Assembly (NCBI RefSeq): GCF_016904945.1
Contig: NZ_JADIKF010000039.1
Span: forward strand, 248,001-312,000
DNA: 64,000 bases
Direction of reading: 5' to 3'
DNA from: Dyella mobilis
GTDB lineage: Bacteria > Pseudomonadota > Gammaproteobacteria > Xanthomonadales > Rhodanobacteraceae
Shown: positions 33,652-44,100 of the stretch, one piece after another
Numbering within the stretch: position 1 is the stretch's first letter
Layout of the letters: every line of letters starts with the position of its first letter
Translations under genes and position numbers: made by a program
Notes under the pieces: model-generated
What the model saw: only the letters and a program-made list of their open reading frames with translations
Database searches by the model: none
What the model was told of the DNA's origin: nothing

Positions 33652-33725
33652 GCGGGTGTAGCTCAATGGTAGAGCTGTAGCTTCCCAAGCTACTGACGAG
33701 GGTTCGATTCCCTTCACCCGCTCCA
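33652..33725 (+). tRNA. tRNA-Gly (anticodon CCC)
   Basis: A complete 74-nt cloverleaf. The acceptor stem GCGGGTG pairs with CACCCGC, the D-arm is GCTCAATGGTAGAGC, and the anticodon stem GTAGC/GCTAC encloses the loop TTCCCAA, giving anticodon CCC for codon GGG. The T-arm is AGGGTTCGATTCCCT. The discriminator is T and the CCA end is encoded. It closely resembles E. coli glyU. It is a single gene between the FecR-type gene (divergent) and the aspartic-protease-like gene. Confidence 0.97.
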
Positions 33726-33778
33726 ACTTCCTTCCGGCTCCCCTCCGAGATATTCCAAACCCGACAGCGTGAGCTGAC

Positions 33779-34231
33779 ATGGCGGACGTGATTACCCTCG
33801 GTTGGCGGGAGCGACTGGCATTGCCCCAGTTCGGCATCGTCAGCCTCAAAGCCAAGCTCGACACCGGTGCGCGCAGCAGTTCACTGCACGTGGACGAACT
33901 GGAAACCTTTTCCCGCGACGGCGAAACGTGGTTGCGCTTTGTCCTGGGGCTCGGCCGGCGCTCCGCGCACCCGGTGCAGTGCGAAGCGCAGGCGCGCGAC
34001 CGGCGTGTGGTGGTGGATACCGGCGGCGGTCGCAGCGAGCGCTGGTTCATTCGCACCGAAGTGATGCTGGCCGGCAAATGTTTCGACGTTGACGTCAATC
34101 TGACCGATCGCCGGCACATGCTGTTTCCGATGTTGCTGGGGCGCACGGCTTTGGCCGGGCGCTTCGCGGTCAATCCAGCCCTTTCCTATACCCTGCCCAG
34201 GCCTGCGCACCCGATGGTAAACAAACCATGA
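33779..34231 (+). CDS. RimK-associated retropepsin-like / 'ATP-dependent zinc protease' family protein
   Basis: A 150-residue protein of Pfam family PF05618, historically called ATP-dependent zinc protease, with a retropepsin-like fold. The putative active-site triad is D28-T29-G30 in [15 protein letters not shown]; a second family motif is [17 protein letters not shown]. Such genes are regularly next to rimK and have been proposed to process or reverse glutamate tails; this is not proved. The stop overlaps the rimK ATG by 4 bp, so the two are coupled. No signal peptide is seen. Confidence 0.88.
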   Translation: MADVITLGWRERLALPQFGIVSLKAKLDTGARSSSLHVDELETFSRDGETWLRFVLGLGRRSAHPVQCEAQARDRRVVVDTGGGRSERWFIRTEVMLAGKCFDVDVNLTDRRHMLFPMLLGRTALAGRFAVNPALSYTLPRPAHPMVNKP

Positions 34232-35145
34232 AAATCGCCATCCTTTCGCGCAATGCGCGTTTGTATTCCACCCAGCGCCTGGTTGAAACGGCGCGCGAGC
34301 GCGGTCACGTGGTGCGCGTGCTCGATCCGCTGCGCTGTTACGTACGGATTGCCCCGGGCGAGGTGGAGATTCGCTACAAGGGCAAGGCGTTGCACGATAT
34401 CGATGCGGTCATTCCACGCATCGGCACGTCGAGCACTTTTTATGGCACGGCCGTACTGAGGCAGTTGGAGATGATGGGGGTGTACACGCCCAATTCTTCC
34501 GACGCCGTGCTGCGCGCGCGTGACAAGTTGCGCTGCCTGCAGATCCTCTCCGCCAAAGGTCTGGACATGCCGGTGACAGTTTTTGGGGACAACCCTGACG
34601 ACACCACCGACGTGCTGGACATGCTGGGGGAGCCGCCGCACGTCATCAAGCTCAACGAAGGCAGCCAGGGTACCGGCGTGGTGCTGGCTGAAAAGCGCAG
34701 CGCGTCGCAGAGCGTGGTGGAAGCCTTTCGCGGCCTTTATGCCAACTTCCTGGTGCAGGAGTTCATTGCGGAGGCCAAGGGCAGCGACCTGCGTTGCTTC
34801 GTGGTCGGCGGCCAGGTTGTGGCGGCCATGCAGCGCGACGCCGTGCCCGGTGAGTTCCGGGCCAACCTGCATCGCGGCGGCACGGCGGTGGCGGCGAAGC
34901 TCACTGCCGACGAAAAGCGTATTGCGGTGAGTGCGGCGCAGGCACTGGGCCTGGGTATTGCGGGTGTGGACCTGCTTCGTTCCAACCGTGGTCCGCTGGT
35001 GCTGGAAGTGAACGCCTCTCCAGGCTTGGAGGGCATCGAGGCGGCATCGCGCATCAACGTCTCCGATCACATCATCCGTCACCTCGAGCGGCACGCCGGG
35101 AAGGGCGCCAAACGGGAAAAGGAAAGCACGGAGAAGGCCAGGTAG
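34228..35145 (+). CDS. rimK: ribosomal protein S6-L-glutamate ligase RimK
   Basis: RimK, 305 residues, an ATP-grasp ligase that adds glutamates to the C-terminus of ribosomal protein S6. Visible motifs: start [20 protein letters not shown], the [12 protein letters not shown] segment, the ATP-grasp loop [35 protein letters not shown] and the metal-binding end [20 protein letters not shown]. Length and motifs are standard. It overlaps the preceding protease-like gene and is followed by a 315-nt gap with regulatory features. Confidence 0.96.
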   Translation: MKIAILSRNARLYSTQRLVETARERGHVVRVLDPLRCYVRIAPGEVEIRYKGKALHDIDAVIPRIGTSSTFYGTAVLRQLEMMGVYTPNSSDAVLRARDKLRCLQILSAKGLDMPVTVFGDNPDDTTDVLDMLGEPPHVIKLNEGSQGTGVVLAEKRSASQSVVEAFRGLYANFLVQEFIAEAKGSDLRCFVVGGQVVAAMQRDAVPGEFRANLHRGGTAVAAKLTADEKRIAVSAAQALGLGIAGVDLLRSNRGPLVLEVNASPGLEGIEAASRINVSDHIIRHLERHAGKGAKREKESTEKAR

Positions 35146-35168
35146 CCAGCCATTTCGTTTTTTCACGA

Positions 35169-35197
35169 TTAACTGGGCAGTGAGTGCCGGTTAACTG
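35169..35197 (+). promoter_or_regulatory. direct repeat TTAACTG, 22 bp apart
   Basis: TTAACTG occurs at 35169-35175 and again at 35191-35197. The 22-bp spacing is two helical turns, and the second copy overlaps the -35 box of the candidate promoter just downstream. This is the pattern expected of a site for an OmpR/PhoP-type regulator, one of which is encoded 260 bp downstream. Confidence 0.5.
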
Positions 35198-35223
35198 TCA
35201 CGTAACCCCCCCGGCCCTATAAA
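35195..35223 (+). promoter_or_regulatory. sigma70-type promoter of the putative small RNA
   Basis: CTGTCA (35195-35200, 4 of 6 to TTGACA) and TATAAA (35218-35223, 5 of 6 to TATAAT) are 17 bp apart. Transcription would begin near 35230, about 72 nt before the terminator stem. Confidence 0.55.
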
Positions 35224-35229
35224 GGCTCC

Positions 35230-35348
35230 ACTGTTTGTTTGCTCGCCACTTCAATCGCAAGGTCCGGTGACAGCAGACGACGGTATCGGGGCAGTAGCTT
35301 CAGCCCGGAGGCAGCGACGTGCAGTCGCAGACTCCGGGCTTTTTCTTT
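35230..35348 (+). ncRNA. putative small RNA (about 120 nt)
   Basis: The interval between the promoter at 35195-35223 and the terminator at 35302-35348 contains no plausible reading frame. The 315-nt gap (35146-35460) otherwise lacks genes. A transcript of roughly 120 nt would end in a stem AGCCCGGAG/CTCCGGGCT with an inner GCGAC/GTCGC hairpin and a T-tract. Being over 110 nt upstream of the response-regulator start, the terminator would separate this RNA from that gene. It could alternatively be an attenuator leader for the two-component operon. No known sRNA family was recognised. Confidence 0.5.
35302..35348 (+). terminator. strong Rho-independent terminator of the putative sRNA
   Basis: AGCCCGGAG (35302-35310) and CTCCGGGCT (35332-35340) form a perfect 9-bp stem, followed at once by TTTTCTTT. 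The loop contains a second small hairpin, GCGAC/GTCGC. Confidence 0.85.
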
Positions 35349-35383
35349 GTGGGAACCGGATGCTGGCTCCCGTTCAGTATTCC

Positions 35384-35414
35384 GCTTAACATTTGCCGGT
35401 CGCAGTCGTTAAGC
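35384..35414. promoter_or_regulatory. inverted repeat GCTTAAC/GTTAAGC upstream of the response regulator gene
   Basis: GCTTAAC (35384-35390) and GTTAAGC (35408-35414) are perfect inverted arms 17 nt apart, 47 nt before the response-regulator ATG. The TTAAC core recurs in the direct repeat at 35169-35197. It may be an autoregulatory site, but no promoter boxes were firmly placed around it. Confidence 0.4.
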
Positions 35415-35460
35415 TTGGGCCTCCGCCGGCTCATGGCCGGCTGCGTAGCGGGAGAGACGC

Positions 35461-36130
<670 letters not shown>

Positions 36131-36147
<17 letters not shown>

Positions 36148-37435
36148 GCTGCGTTTTCGCCTGATCCTTTCGTTCGCGCTGTTTGGATTTGGCCTCAGCG
36201 CGTTGTTTGCCGTGGCTTCGCTGTATGTGCGATCCAAGGTCGAAAATCAACTCGTTAACGCGAGCTTGCAGAGCGATGTCGATCAGGCGGTCGAGGCCAC
36301 GCACGTTGATCCGAGCCAACGCATTGGATCGAGGTTGATCGACGCGTGGATGTGGAGCGACAGAACCATCTATAGGGCCCCGTTGGCGTGGCAAAACCTC
36401 GCTCCCGGCGTCTACGACATGCACGACGTGGACAAGGATGGGCGCACGCGGCACTACAAACTGGCCGTTGCGCGCAAGTACGGCCTGGTCGGTTTCATCA
36501 GCTACGACATCAGCCGAGAGGATCTGAGCAAGCGGCAACTGGATACGTCGCTGATTGGGTCGGTCATTCTTTTCAGCCTGCTTTCCCTGGCGATTGGCCT
36601 GTGGTTGTCGCGCAAGGTGCTCAAGCCGGTCAGCGAATTGGCGCATCGCCTGCGCGATTTTCGCAAGACCGGACGGGCCGAACCGCTCGCCCCCCATTTT
36701 GCTGACGATGAAGTGGGCGAGCTGGCCCAAGCACTGGACGAGTATTCCTCGCGGCTCACGGCGATGGTCGAGCGCGACCGCGAATTCAACTCCGACGTCA
36801 GCCACGAATTGCGCACGCCGCTGGCGGTGATTTCCAGCACGACCGAACTGTTGCAGGGCTCGCCCGACCTCACCGACAAACTGCGCGAGCGCCTCAAGCG
36901 CATCGAGCGTGCGTCGCGTCAGGCCACCGAGCTGATCGAGGCTTTGTTGTTGCTGTCGCGTGCCGAGCGCCGCGGCCCGACCCGCGGCGAAACCACGGAG
37001 GTGGCCAAGGTGGCCGCCGAAGTGATCGAAAGCCAGCGTCCGCAGTTGCGCGACAAGCCGGTGGAAATCGTGCTGGTGCAGACCGACCCGGTCACCGTCA
37101 ATGCGCCTGCTTCGGTATTGTCGGTGGCGCTCACCAATATCATCGGCAACGCCATCAAGTACACCCTGGAAGGCCGCGTCACGGTAAGGGTGGAAAAAGG
37201 GGCGATCGAGGTCATCGACACCGGCCCCGGCATCAAGCCGGAAGATGCCGAACGCCTGTTTCAGCGCGGCGTGCGCGGCGAGGGCGCCGGTGGCAGCGGT
37301 GCTGGGTTGGGCCTGGCCATCGTACGTCGCCTGTGCGAACTGTACGGCTGGAATGTGTCGATGCGACCGCGCGCCGACGCGAATGGCGCCGTCGCCAGCA
37401 TCGTGTTCGAGCGCGGCGCCAACAAACCCACTTGA
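36131..37435 (+). CDS. sensor histidine kinase, partner of the OmpR-family regulator
   Basis: A 434-residue membrane histidine kinase. TM1 is at about residues 9-30 ([20 protein letters not shown]), a ~110-residue periplasmic sensor follows, and TM2 is at about 138-158 ([20 protein letters not shown]). Then come a HAMP linker, the HisKA domain with H225 in [13 protein letters not shown], and the ATPase domain with [10 protein letters not shown] (N box), [12 protein letters not shown] (G1) and [12 protein letters not shown] (G2). The periplasmic part has no ExxE iron/zinc motif known from ColS, so the signal is unclear. Start ATG lies inside the regulator gene (17-bp overlap). Confidence 0.93.
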
Positions 37436-37446
37436 GCGTCGGTCGT

Positions 37447-37488
37447 AGGTTGGGTTACCCCCGGATCACGTCCGAGGCAACCCGACCT
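37447..37488. repeat. REP-like imperfect hairpin between kinase gene and sdaA
   Basis: AGGTTGGGTTACC (37447-37459) and GGCAACCCGACCT (37476-37488) pair at 11 of 13 positions and enclose a second stem CGGA/TCCG. The arm is preceded by GT of a GTAG tetranucleotide, the usual head of REP sequences, and GTAGGTTGGGTT is a common REP-like core in gammaproteobacteria. It lies between two convergent genes and may also act as a terminator. Confidence 0.6.
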
Positions 37489-37515
37489 GCCGCGCCTCGA
37501 TGCCGGGAGAAACCC

Positions 37516-38898
<1,383 letters not shown>

Positions 38899-38975
38899 GG
38901 GTGCACTGCGATGACGGGGAGTGAACCCGGTATTCTACGCGTGCATCCCAAAGAGGGCATTCTGCAAGCGCACGT

Positions 38976-39221
38976 ATGGTCTACCTGGTGCTCTATCAAC
39001 GCGATTATTGCCATCTGTGCGACCAGGCCATGGGCGTGCTGGCCCAGGCCCGGGCGCCGGACTTTGACAGCGTATGGGTGGACGACAGCGCCGAACTGGC
39101 AGAACGCTACGGCACCCGCGTGCCGGTATTGCGCGATTTGCGCGACGGGCGCGAACTGGACTGGCCTTTCGATGAAGCCGCGGTGCGTACTTTCATCGAA
39201 AGGCAGTCGGCGGAAGGGTGA
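38976..39221 (+). CDS. glutaredoxin family protein (DUF836-like)
   Basis: An 81-residue thioredoxin-fold protein with a C-x-x-C motif, C12-H-L-C15, in LYQRDYCHLCDQAM, and the cis-Pro segment GTRVPVLRDLRDGRELDWPF. This fits the small glutaredoxin-like DUF836 group, presumed to be thiol oxidoreductases; substrate unknown. The stop codon abuts the last codon of the convergent YceI gene: the two ends touch at 39221/39222 with no spacer. Confidence 0.88.
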   Translation: MVYLVLYQRDYCHLCDQAMGVLAQARAPDFDSVWVDDSAELAERYGTRVPVLRDLRDGRELDWPFDEAAVRTFIERQSAEG

Positions 39222-39779
39222 TTACTTCGCGGCCAGTACCAGGTGTGCCGTGACCTTCACATTGGCGCCGATCACCGAGGTGTCCTTGTAGTCGCCGCCC
39301 CCGACACCGAAATCGAGCCGATTCAACGAGCCGTTGACATCCAGCGTGGCGCCGCTGCCTTGCGGCTTGAAGGTCACGTTCAAGCTCACCGGCTTGGTGA
39401 CGCCGCGCAAGGTCAGGGTGCCGTCGGCAATGACCTGCGCGCCCTGTTGGCGGAAGCCGGTCGTGACGAAGTGCGCCTGCGGGTATTTGGCCGCGTCGAA
39501 GAAGTCTGGCCCAGGCAGGGCGCTATCGCGATCGTTGTCGCCAGTCTTGGCGCTGGACAGGTCGACCGTGACGTCAAACTTCGAGGAGGCGAGTTTCGCC
39601 GCGTCGTAGCTGATATTGGCCGTCCACTTGTTGAACTGTCCGTCGAAACTGCTGCCCTGGAAGTTGCTGGTAAAGCCGAGTTTGCTGCCGGCCTGCACGG
39701 TGTAGTCGGCTGCGCCGGCAACACAGGGAACGGCGATGGCGAGCAGCACGGCAAGCGAGCGGTAGGGGATTCGGATCAT
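39222..39779 (-). CDS. YceI family periplasmic protein (1)
   Basis: A 185-residue exported lipocalin-like YceI protein. The signal peptide is MIRIPYRSLAVLLAIAVPCVAGA; the mature barrel starts DYTVQAGSKLGFTSNFQGSS and shows the family pattern KFDVTVDLSSAKTGDNDRDS, FFDAAKYPQAHFVT and GTLTLRGVTKPVSLNVTF. YceI proteins bind isoprenoid lipids, including ubiquinone-like chains. It is the third gene of a YceI-cytochrome b561-YceI operon, 11 nt after the cytochrome gene, and starts at ATG 39779 with GGAGGTCTCC-type upstream purines (GGAGACCTCCC on the minus strand). Confidence 0.94.
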   Translation of the reverse strand: MIRIPYRSLAVLLAIAVPCVAGAADYTVQAGSKLGFTSNFQGSSFDGQFNKWTANISYDAAKLASSKFDVTVDLSSAKTGDNDRDSALPGPDFFDAAKYPQAHFVTTGFRQQGAQVIADGTLTLRGVTKPVSLNVTFKPQGSGATLDVNGSLNRLDFGVGGGDYKDTSVIGANVKVTAHLVLAAK

Positions 39780-39790
39780 GGGAGGTCTCC

Positions 39791-40357
39791 TCAAGAGTCT
39801 TTGCCGGTACGCACGCGGCCGAATGGCAGCATCCGGCGCAATACGTTGTCCTGGTCGAAAACGTGATGCTTCAGTGCGGCGCCGACGTGAGCGACCAGCA
39901 CCAGCAGCAACAGGTAAAACAGATACTCGTGCGCGGCGTGCGCGGTACGGGCCAAGTCTTGATTCTTGGCCGCCAGCGCAGGCAGGTTGAACAGCTTGAA
40001 CCATTGCAGCGGGTAACCGTGCAACGAGTTGAACAGCCAGCCGCTCAGCGGCAACGCAAGGACGAACCCGTACAGCAAAACGTGGGTGGCGTGGGCGGCC
40101 AAGCGTTGCCAGCGCGGTGCGGGTTCGTCCGGCGGTGCGCGATCGAACAGACGCCAGATTACGCGCAACACAAACAACGCCAGGATCGTCAGCCCGATCG
40201 ATTTGTGCAGTGCATAGACGTTGATTTTGCTCATCGATGGCGACATGCCGGTCATCAGCAGTCCCCAAACGCCATTCGCCAGAATCCCCAGGGCAACGAT
40301 CCAATGGAAGAACTTGGCAACCGATCCCCATTGCCGGTTGTCGCTACGCAAACTCAT
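39791..40357 (-). CDS. cytochrome b561 family protein
   Basis: A 188-residue, four-helix b-type cytochrome. The haem ligands are probably the His in AKFFHWIVALG, YALHKSIGLT, AAHATHVLLYG and the late AALKHHVFDQD. Membrane segments are near residues 17-37, 48-68, 84-108 and 145-168. This class passes electrons across the inner membrane from quinol to periplasmic acceptors. Sandwiched between two YceI genes, it fits the common yceI-yceJ pairing in which the cytochrome and lipid-binding protein act together. It begins in an ATGA overlap with the upstream YceI gene; the frame extending further upstream is not coding. Confidence 0.93.
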   Translation of the reverse strand: MSLRSDNRQWGSVAKFFHWIVALGILANGVWGLLMTGMSPSMSKINVYALHKSIGLTILALFVLRVIWRLFDRAPPDEPAPRWQRLAAHATHVLLYGFVLALPLSGWLFNSLHGYPLQWFKLFNLPALAAKNQDLARTAHAAHEYLFYLLLLVLVAHVGAALKHHVFDQDNVLRRMLPFGRVRTGKDS

Positions 40358-40974
40358 GGATGCTCCTTGTCGTTGGTCGATATCTGACTGTCGCGAATGC
40401 CTTCCAGTTCCAGCCAGATCGCCACGTCGTGGCCGATGGCGTTGGGGAAGCCGGTGATGCCAAAAGCCGTGCGGTCGAGCGACGCCGTTGCCGAAAAGCC
40501 GGCCACCGTGTGCATGCCGTAGATGGTTTTGCCGACGCGGTTGACCCGGAAGGAAATATCGATCGGCTGGCTTTTGCCGTGCAGGGAGAGCGTGCCGTGC
40601 AACACGCCGTGCGTGGCGTCCTTGCGTTCCACCGAGGTACTGCTGAAATGCGCAAGCGGATAGGTCTTGCAATCGAGCAGGGACGATTTGCATACCGCCT
40701 CGTTCCAGGCCGCATCTCCCATATCCACGCCACCGAGGTCGATGTCCAGCTCGGTGGCGGAGCGCGACCAGTCGTCCGGATCGAAGCGCAGCCAGCCATG
40801 GCTGATGTGCAGCAACCCCAGCGGGCGCGAAAAGCCGTCGTGATCGATGCTGAAAACGATCTGGCTGTGCACCGGGTCGTAGCGATAGGTGTCGCTGGCG
40901 GCCATGACGGGGCGATTCGCCAGCGCGGCGATGATATATAACGTCAGGAAGGCGTAAGAAATTCGCTGAGCCAT
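40354..40974 (-). CDS. YceI family periplasmic protein (2)
   Basis: A 206-residue exported YceI protein, first gene of the YceI-b561-YceI operon. The signal peptide is MAQRISYAFLTLYIIAALAN and the mature part starts YRYDPVHSQIVFSIDHDGFS; GVDMGDAAWNEAV, YPLAHFSSTSVERKD and GTLSLHGKSQPIDISFRVN are family segments. It differs clearly from the second YceI protein of the operon and carries two Cys close together (VCKSSLLDCK) that could form a disulfide. Start ATG 40974; the upstream open frame to 41166 is rich in Arg and unlikely. It is divergent from the hybrid kinase gene, 149 bp away. Confidence 0.92.
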   Translation of the reverse strand: MAQRISYAFLTLYIIAALANRPVMAASDTYRYDPVHSQIVFSIDHDGFSRPLGLLHISHGWLRFDPDDWSRSATELDIDLGGVDMGDAAWNEAVCKSSLLDCKTYPLAHFSSTSVERKDATHGVLHGTLSLHGKSQPIDISFRVNRVGKTIYGMHTVAGFSATASLDRTAFGITGFPNAIGHDVAIWLELEGIRDSQISTNDKEHP

Positions 40975-41123
40975 GGCGGGGAGTCTGGCCGAAACCCCGC
41001 GATGCCGCCAGCGCGAGGGCCGGAACGGATTGTTGCCGCCACGGAGACAGCGCTCTGCCAAATGTCGTCCTTGAAAAGACATGCGGTTGATCATCGGATT
41101 TGGCATGATCGGGTTCGTGTGGG

Positions 41124-44100
41124 GTGCGTGAAGGTTCGCCCCGCCTGACGTGCCTGAGGGGGCCACTACTAGTGTCGGTGTTCATGTTCGGGCTGGCCTT
41201 CCTGCTGGGCACTTCCATGCCCGGTGCGGCGATGACCGCATCGGCACCTGCCGTGCCCGTTCCGCAGGCCGCCGTGCACGCGCCGGACGAGGCGCCGCTG
41301 CCTACGCCGCAGTTTCGTCGCTACAGCATGGGTGACGGTCTACCCAGCACCAGCGTCTATGCCGTGGCGCAAGACCACGACGGCGCCATCTGGTTCGGCA
41401 CCAAGAGCGGCATTGCCCGTTTCGACGGTGTGCACTTCCAGGTGTTCCGGCACATCGAGAACGACCCCGATTCGCTCTACGACAACAGCGTATCCACGTT
41501 GTTTGTCGACAAGAAGGGCATGATCTGGGCCGGCGGATTGAATGGCGGCCTCAGTCGCTACGATCCGGCCACCGGCAAATTCGCACACTGGGGACACGAC
41601 CCGGGAGATCCGAACAGTCTCACCACCGACCAGGTATGGGTGGTCGCGCAAACGCCCGACGGAACGATCTGGGTGGGAACCAGCGACGGTGTCGATCGCA
41701 TGCTGCCGGATGGGCGCAGCTTCGAACACGTGACGATTCCGGTGGCCGGCCTGTATCCGCGCGATGCCGGCATGGTCGCCAGCTTGTATGTCGACCCGAA
41801 AGGGCGGTTGTGGATCGGTTCGGATCGCGGCGTATTCCGTCGCAACCTCGACGGCCGTTTCGTGCGGATCAAGCCCGTTGATCCCAATCAATCGATGGAT
41901 ACGTGGCGCATCGACGGCGACGGCGACGAAGTGCGCATCTCCACGGCCCGGGGGCTGGTGGTGGTGGGTAGCGACGACCAGGCGCGGCTGTTCGGCGGCT
42001 CGGTCATTCCGCACGACACCAATGTGATGACCAGCACGCGCGATGCCAAAGGTCACCTTTGGATCGGCACCCAGCGCGGCATGTATTTGCAGATGCGCGT
42101 GAACGGTCCGGTCACGGCCGTGATGGACCAACCCCTGTTGTTCGGCAATCTGCCCGGCAGTTGGGTGTGGCAGACGTTTGTCGATCGCGAAGGCGGGCTG
42201 TGGGTGGCGATGCTCGATGGCGGCGTTGCTTACCTCGCGCCAGGCTGGGGCCGCTTCAGCCGCTTCACGCACGTGCCGGACGACGCCAGCAGCCTGCGCG
42301 ACTCGCAAGCCACGACCATGGCGCGCGGGCGCGATGGCCGGCACGTGTGGGTTGGCGAGCGCGATGGGCGCATCGATCGCCTCGACCCGGTAACCGGCGG
42401 GGTGGAACACATTCTCAGCGGCTTGCACGGCAGCGTGCTGGGCATGACCGAAGACTTTCACCAGCGTCTTTGGATCGCGGTGGAAGGCGCGCTTTATCGC
42501 TACGACTACGTGCACAACAGGCTCGACCAGGTCGACCCCCAGGAGACCACGCTGTTAAGGCCGCGCGAGGTGGAGCCGGGGCCGGAAGGCAAGATGTACG
42601 TGCGCACGTTTGGAGACGGCCTGTTCAGCATCGATCCTGAGAGTCTCGCCATCACTCCGGCGGCGATGGACAAGCCAAGCGAGAAGGTGCGCTGGGGCAG
42701 TGAAATGATGCTCTACAAAGGCACCTTCTGGTATGCCAGTGATGGCGGCCTGATGTGGTTTGACTCGGCGCACGATCGCTTTGCGATGGTGCCCGGCGTG
42801 CCCCAGGCGCAGATCAATGCTTTCGATTTCGATCACACCGGCATCTGGATCGTGACCGCGGACGGCCTGACCCACTACCACCGCCAGGGGCAAGGCCTGG
42901 TGCTGGATCGCACGGTGGATGCGGCGCGAGGGTGGCCTTCGCTGGAGGTGGTCGATCTGGATGTGGACTGCTACGGGCGACTGTGGATTTTCAGTATCGA
43001 CGGTTTGTGGCGCTTCAATCCCTCCAACGGCGTGTTCAAGCAGATGGGGCTGCAAAACGGACTGACCAACGGCGAATTCAGTCGCGGCTTTGCGTTGATG
43101 CCCACCGGCTATCTTTACGCCGCCACGATGGGCGGTGTGGTCGGCTTCGATCCGGACAAGGTCGAAGCCAAGCCCGTGTCGCCGCAGCTTTCGATCACCC
43201 AGGTCACGGTGATGCGCAAAGGCGTCGTGCAAAGCCTGCCGTTGAGCCCGCAGCCGATCAAGGTGGGCTGGCGCGACAGTCAATTGCACATCCAGTCCAG
43301 GGTGTTTTCTTATATCGATCCCTGGGCCAATCACTACCGTTTTAGGCTCAACGGATTCGACAGCGATTGGGTCGATCGCGACAACCACGGCGAACGCGAA
43401 TTCACCGGTCTGGGCAGCGGCGACTATTCGCTTGAAATCATGGCGCGCGGTGCAGATGGCGGGTGGGTTTATCTCGACACTCCGTTGCGCATCCACGTGC
43501 AATCGCCGCCATGGCTGCGCTGGTGGGCGTGGCTGCTGTATGCCTGTCTCGCCGTTGCGCTGATTTTCCTGGTGCTGCTGGCGTGGCGCCGGCGCCTGGT
43601 GCACCGGCGGCGCATGCAATTGGCGGAGCAGCGGCATCTCGTTGCAGAGCAGGCGAGCGCTGCCAAGAGTCAATTCCTGGCCACGCTCAGTCACGAGATA
43701 CGTACGCCGATGACCGGCGTGATCGGCATGGCGGAACTGTTGCTCAGCACGTCGCTGAGCGAGACACAGCGCGAATACGCGCAGTCCATGCAGCGAGCCA
43801 GCCACGTATTGCTGAAGTTGTTGAACGATGCGCTGGACATGGCGCGCATCGAAGCCGGCCGGCTGGTGCTCGAGCCAGTGCCTTTCGACGTGCGCGCACT
43901 GGTGCAGGATGTCGAACGCTTGCAGAAAGGTGTGGCCCAGGCCAAGGGATTGGCGTTCCAGGTACAGGTGGATGAGGACGTTCCGGTTTCGCTGGTCGGC
44001 GATGCATTGCGTATTCGTCAGGTGCTGTTCAATCTGGCCAACAACGCAGTGAAATTTACCGAGCACGGTCACGTGGCCATGCATGCCGGCTGGAAGGACG

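Noticed and set aside
33415..34173. Upstream extension of the FecR-type frame to 34173
   Set aside because: It would read through the tRNA-Gly gene and the antisense of the protease-like gene; a signal peptide and ribosome site fit ATG 33414.
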